From Dipetalonema caudispina (lineage: Eukaryota > Nematoda > Chromadorea > Rhabditida > Onchocercidae), in assembly GCA_013365325.1 (NCBI GenBank), contig JABVXV010000671.1, positions 1-16,357 on the forward strand: 16,357 nucleotides of DNA. The letters run 5' to 3'. The translations under genes were made by a program, and so were the position numbers. Below are positions 13,201-16,357 of this stretch, one piece after another. A model generated the notes under the pieces. That model was not told the origin of the DNA, searched no databases, and worked only from the letters and a program-made list of their open reading frames with translations. The first letter of the stretch is position 1. The number at the start of each line of letters is the position of its first letter.

Positions 13201-15500
13201 TTTTCCTTTTCTATGTCACGATGATGAGTAAAAAATGATAGGATAAGGAGATAAAAAAATGAGATCTATTAGGACATTACAATTTGTATCTTGATAAGCT
13301 TGGATATAGCTCAATTTTTAGGTCAAGGTTTTATTCACTTCCACAAGTATTTGCACCTGAATATTATCTTAAACTTGCTCTTGATCCACTTCGCTATTCG
13401 CTGCATATCTCAACTTCAAATATGTTCAACATTGGTTATGTGGTACTAGTACTGCGAAATTGTTTAGCTTCTGTCAAGAACGAGTCAATAGGACGAAATC
13501 AGTGGACGTTCTTCATAGTATGATTCAGAAATTTCTTACAAGATTTTTTTATGGGACATTCTTAATAAGTTCAAGATCGAGAGTAGCTTTCAATTATTAT
13601 GCATATATCTCGGAAATCTTAAAAAATTTTTTTTGATACATTTGATCCCTACTATTGGATATAAATATGTCATTGGGAAAAGATAGTGGGGTAATATTTT
13701 TTTGAATTCCGTTTGTTCAGTTTTTCAGTTGCAGGAGTTTCTTGCCGACTTCTTAATATGCTGTGAGGAATGCACATTATGTGAAGTGCGAGTGGTGTGC
13801 ATGGATACTTTTAAAATGTTTTTGTCGAAATTTGAAGTGGTAGCTCAAGTACTCATCATCCGGAAATTGTTCAGCATGATTCGAAATGATGAAATACAGT
13901 GAGTTATGCTTCACAAACCAGGAATATAACAAATGATTTGAAAGAACGAAAAACAGAAGTTATGGAGTGTAGAAAATTCATCGTGGTACATTGTGCTTTA
14001 TAAGGAATTATCATATATCTTAACTTAAGAAATATACATAGTTAAGTTAGTCTCCATGATCGTGAAAATAACCGTATTTTTGTCGATATTTCTAGCATTG
14101 TGTTTCTTACCATGGTTTCTTTTTAGGAGGAAGAATCTTCACAAAATCAATATTTATGATGAGAAATCGTAAGTTAAAAAAAACAAAATCCTCGCTTCTG
14201 TTTTTTTTTCCAAATTTTACAAGATTACACAAAGCTCAGCATTTCTACTAAATATTGCTTTTTTTTAGAAAGTTGATAGGATGTAAATTATTTCGTTGAA
14301 GCTGGTTGGAAAAACTTCGACTTCACTGAGCTTTGTTCCTACTCTTCATTTATTTAATGCCATAAAAGAACGATCAGCTTGTGATTCACATTGTAACACC
14401 GTAGTGTTCCAAAATTGAGTAAGCAAATAGGCATTCGAAACCATGAAGACTACAGCTCTTAAGACTGATGCTTTACTTTAGATTAAAATTCGAGGCACAA
14501 CTTCTTGCATGGATTATCGATTTGTTTCGTTCCAAGCTTAATTACGAGGTGTTTCGTAGAGAACTTGGTTTTTTCTGGGGTGATATAGTCAGTATACGTT
14601 ATTCATATCTCAGCGATGGCTTGCAATATTATTTATCTGTCTTCATATTTGCTCAGGAACAGGCGCTGCATAAGATGAACCCGGAATTGATGTTAAATGT
14701 TTATAAATGCTATCTTCAACCCTTACAGGTACTGTGATTTTCTTTTTTAGATTATTGGAAATTCCTCATATGGAAGACTTAATAAAGTTAGGACTTTAAA
14801 TTATTTGGAATATTAAGTAGATTTTTATTCAATTCTTGATGTAAAAATCTGAGATGCTTAATTTCTAAATTGTGGGCTTTCTTACTGTCTTTTCTTGATG
14901 ATAAAATATTGATCATAAAATATTGATATTGATCATTGGTCCTTCATAGGAAGGGAAGATTCTATTTCAGTTCGGATTAATTTTATCCAATTTTAAGTAG
15001 CTGTTTTTAAAATCAGCTTTATTCTGAAGCTTAAGTATTTTCATTTTGGGTTTGCGTGAATTTCAAAAGAAATGAAGGTCTACTATAACTTTAGCAATTT
15101 CTTAATAGAACTCTCCAAACAAAAAGCATGAATAGCAAGCTACTGGACTTCAGTTACTCATTAGTGAGCAACTTTTTGATCACAGCGGTGGTCATTTGTA
15201 ATTGTTCCTTATAGATGTTAGTTTGTTGATTGTTGGATATCCATTATTTTACAAATAATTACCCAGCTCACTTTGTAGTTGCAAATATCAGACTGGACAG
15301 AGTTGGTGAAAGCCGAGGAACGACAAATAAGTCACAGTAGTCTTGAAGTGCCTGCAAATCAACTGACTGTTAATATGGAGCGTTTAGAAATGGAAACCCG
15401 TCGACAGCAGGATAGTCAATCACTACCACTGCTCCAGTTTCAGTATTCAGAAACTTTGAACTTTGTTGCAACTTTTTTGCATAGCGCACAGATGTTATAA
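10285..15500 (+). CDS. Glomulin-like protein (YAP-binding/ALF4/glomulin family)
   Basis: Exons: 10285-10370, 11578-11838, 12064-12174, 12425-12637, 12840-13013, 13322-13517, 13729-13898, 14127-14168, 14482-14728, 15279-15500. All join in phase to 573 residues (human glomulin is 594). The protein is acidic to neutral and almost wholly helical, with a polar first 40 residues and no signal peptide or clear membrane span. Recalled similarity to human glomulin is clearest at 288-298 (LPQVFAPEYYL against LPMVLSPLYLL), at 495-500 (YLQPLQ against FLKPLH) and in the final helix. Known family role: HEAT-like fold whose C-terminal half binds RBX1 and blocks E2 docking on cullin-RING ligases. Exon 1 is inferred from phase and composition. 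Exon 4 could start at 12443 instead of 12425, and exon 7 at 13735 instead of 13729. Exon 8 is only 42 bases. The family call is moderately sure; an unrelated helical-repeat protein is the alternative. Confidence 0.65.
10371..11577 (+). other. Intron 1 of the glomulin-like gene
   Basis: A 1,207-base AT-rich gap between the inferred first exon and the first long exon. The donor is AG|GTAGTT and the acceptor CTTATAG|C. Short open frames occur, including an ATG at 11119 with 30 codons and a stretch after a TTCACAG acceptor at 11401, but none joins in phase to the 11578 exon without a stop. An additional small coding exon cannot be ruled out. Confidence 0.45.
13010..13041 (+). repeat. Tandem duplication of a splice donor, period 17
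   Basis: The 15-mer TGAAGTAAGTAGTTT occurs at 13010-13024 and again at 13027-13041. Each copy holds a full AA|GTAAGTA donor. The first copy is the predicted donor of exon 5 of the glomulin-like gene. Confidence 0.9.
14897..14924 (+). repeat. 14-base tandem repeat, two copies
   Basis: GATGATAAAATATT at 14897-14910 is followed directly by GATCATAAAATATT at 14911-14924, with one mismatch and then a partial third copy. It lies in the last intron (14729-15278) of the glomulin-like gene. It is probably a slippage product; the rest of that 550-base intron shows nothing notable. Confidence 0.75.
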
Positions 15501-15539
15501 TCGACGAATCTTATGGAGTGTTGTGGATTCATCGATTAT
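15497..15539 (+). repeat. Hairpin containing the glomulin-like stop codon
   Basis: ATAATCGACGAATC (15497-15510) pairs with GATTCATCGATTAT (15526-15539): 14 positions, one C/A mismatch, 15-base loop. The stop codon TAA (15498-15500) lies in the left arm. It may be a 3' UTR structural element or chance. Confidence 0.6.
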
Positions 15540-15633
15540 GTGCTGAAACTTTTTCGATAATAAGGAAATCATTTTTAGGACTTCCGAAATTTACGTTTGA
15601 GTTCCTCTTTCTGATGAGATCTGTAATATTCTT

Positions 15634-15840
15634 TTGGATTATGGCCAAATAAAATCAGTTTCAGACTACAAATACGGTTTGGCAGAAATTATATTAATCC
15701 GTTTTATGAATATTTACTATTCTAGACAAGATAAGAAGTTGTTGAAGACAGGATTTATATTTCCAGCCGAGATATCTCAGGCTAATTTTTTTAAAACTTG
15801 TTTGTCAAAATCATTTTTCATTACAGTTTTCCTTACTTAA
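15634..15840 (+). other. Unassigned open frame after the glomulin-like gene
   Basis: The frame is open from 15601, just after a TGA at 15598-15600, to TAA at 15838-15840, about 79 codons with no ATG near its start. Its first half is fairly polar and protein-like (SDEICNILLDYGQIKSVSDY), and its end is hydrophobic. It could be an exon of a downstream + strand gene if an acceptor such as the AG at 15600-15601 is used. It could equally be 3' UTR of the glomulin-like gene, since an AATAAA lies inside it at 15648. No family is recognised. Confidence 0.2.
15648..15653 (+). terminator. Candidate polyA signal for the glomulin-like gene
   Basis: AATAAA lies about 148 bases after the TAA at 15498-15500, a normal 3' UTR distance for a nematode gene. 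The call is based only on hexamer and spacing. Confidence 0.45.
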
Positions 15841-16357
15841 TGATGCATAGCACCTATGGAAATCATTTGGGGCTTAAATGCGATAAAACATACAATATGA
15901 ATGAAATACTGATTAGAATGTATTAAAGTATTTCTTTAAAATGGTTTTGACATTGTTTAAATTGTACGGAGGAATTAACTTATACTTGGCAATTATTCTA
16001 AGCTGGTTTAATATTATTTGTGCCCTGAAAAGTTCTCATGTTGTACCTTAAAATGAGGGTGCACTAGTGGATGGCATACCTTTTATCGTTACGAAATCCA
16101 AGTATGCACTGCATTCCCATACTAAGCACATCCAATTGCTGGATATATATGTATACTGACCATTCTCCTTTTGATTATTTATTTATTCCTTCATTTAGAC
16201 TTACCTCTGACGTGTAGTGTTCTGCTCTTATGAATTTTGTTATAATTCTCTGGTTTTGTTGTATAAAATATTTGCATATATTACGGTTTCTTCTATTCTT
16301 AGTTGAATTCCTGAGTTATCATTACAGCATTTGTGGCAATCAGATATTCGTAACTCA
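15841..16357. other. Distal non-coding sequence
   Basis: AT-rich sequence with frequent stops in every frame. I see no gene, RNA or repeat that I can support. Confidence 0.6.

Overview
This window looks like nuclear DNA from a nematode, most likely a clade III or filarial-type worm. The evidence is strong AT richness, long A/T tracts, small exons split by introns of roughly 150-550 bases with short TTTCAG/TTTTAG-like acceptors, and a kinase whose protein is very close to Caenorhabditis elegans MPK-1. I cannot name the species. No bacterial genes, tRNA, rRNA, CRISPR array or recognisable transposon was found.

Layout: positions 1-5478 are gene-poor. They start with an (AC)n microsatellite and include a 32-T run, scattered short open frames I cannot support, and one weak minus-strand exon candidate near 809-1001. 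Positions 5479-8358 hold a complete eight-exon ERK-type MAP kinase gene (mpk-1 orthologue) on the + strand, spelling 385 residues with all catalytic motifs and the TEY activation site. About 1.9 kb of non-coding sequence follows, with two hairpins and a possible polyA-signal/splice-acceptor pair near 10210-10257. Positions 10285-15500 hold a second + strand gene, rebuilt here as ten phase-consistent exons encoding 573 residues. It is all-helical and resembles glomulin (YAP-binding/ALF4/glomulin family), the RBX1-binding inhibitor of cullin-RING ubiquitin ligases. The last 850 bases hold a candidate polyA signal and one unexplained open frame.

The kinase would act at the end of the Ras-Raf-MEK-ERK cascade, and the glomulin-like protein on SCF-type ubiquitin ligases. 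The kinase's divergent C-terminal tail contains DSGIDS, a match to the DSG-phi-x-S phosphodegron read by the SCF adaptor beta-TrCP. The two neighbours could therefore be linked through ubiquitin ligase control. That link is inference. Other observations are a Phe-to-Val change in the activation loop, a run of weak GTT splice donors in the kinase gene, a duplicated splice donor in the glomulin gene and a hairpin containing its stop codon.
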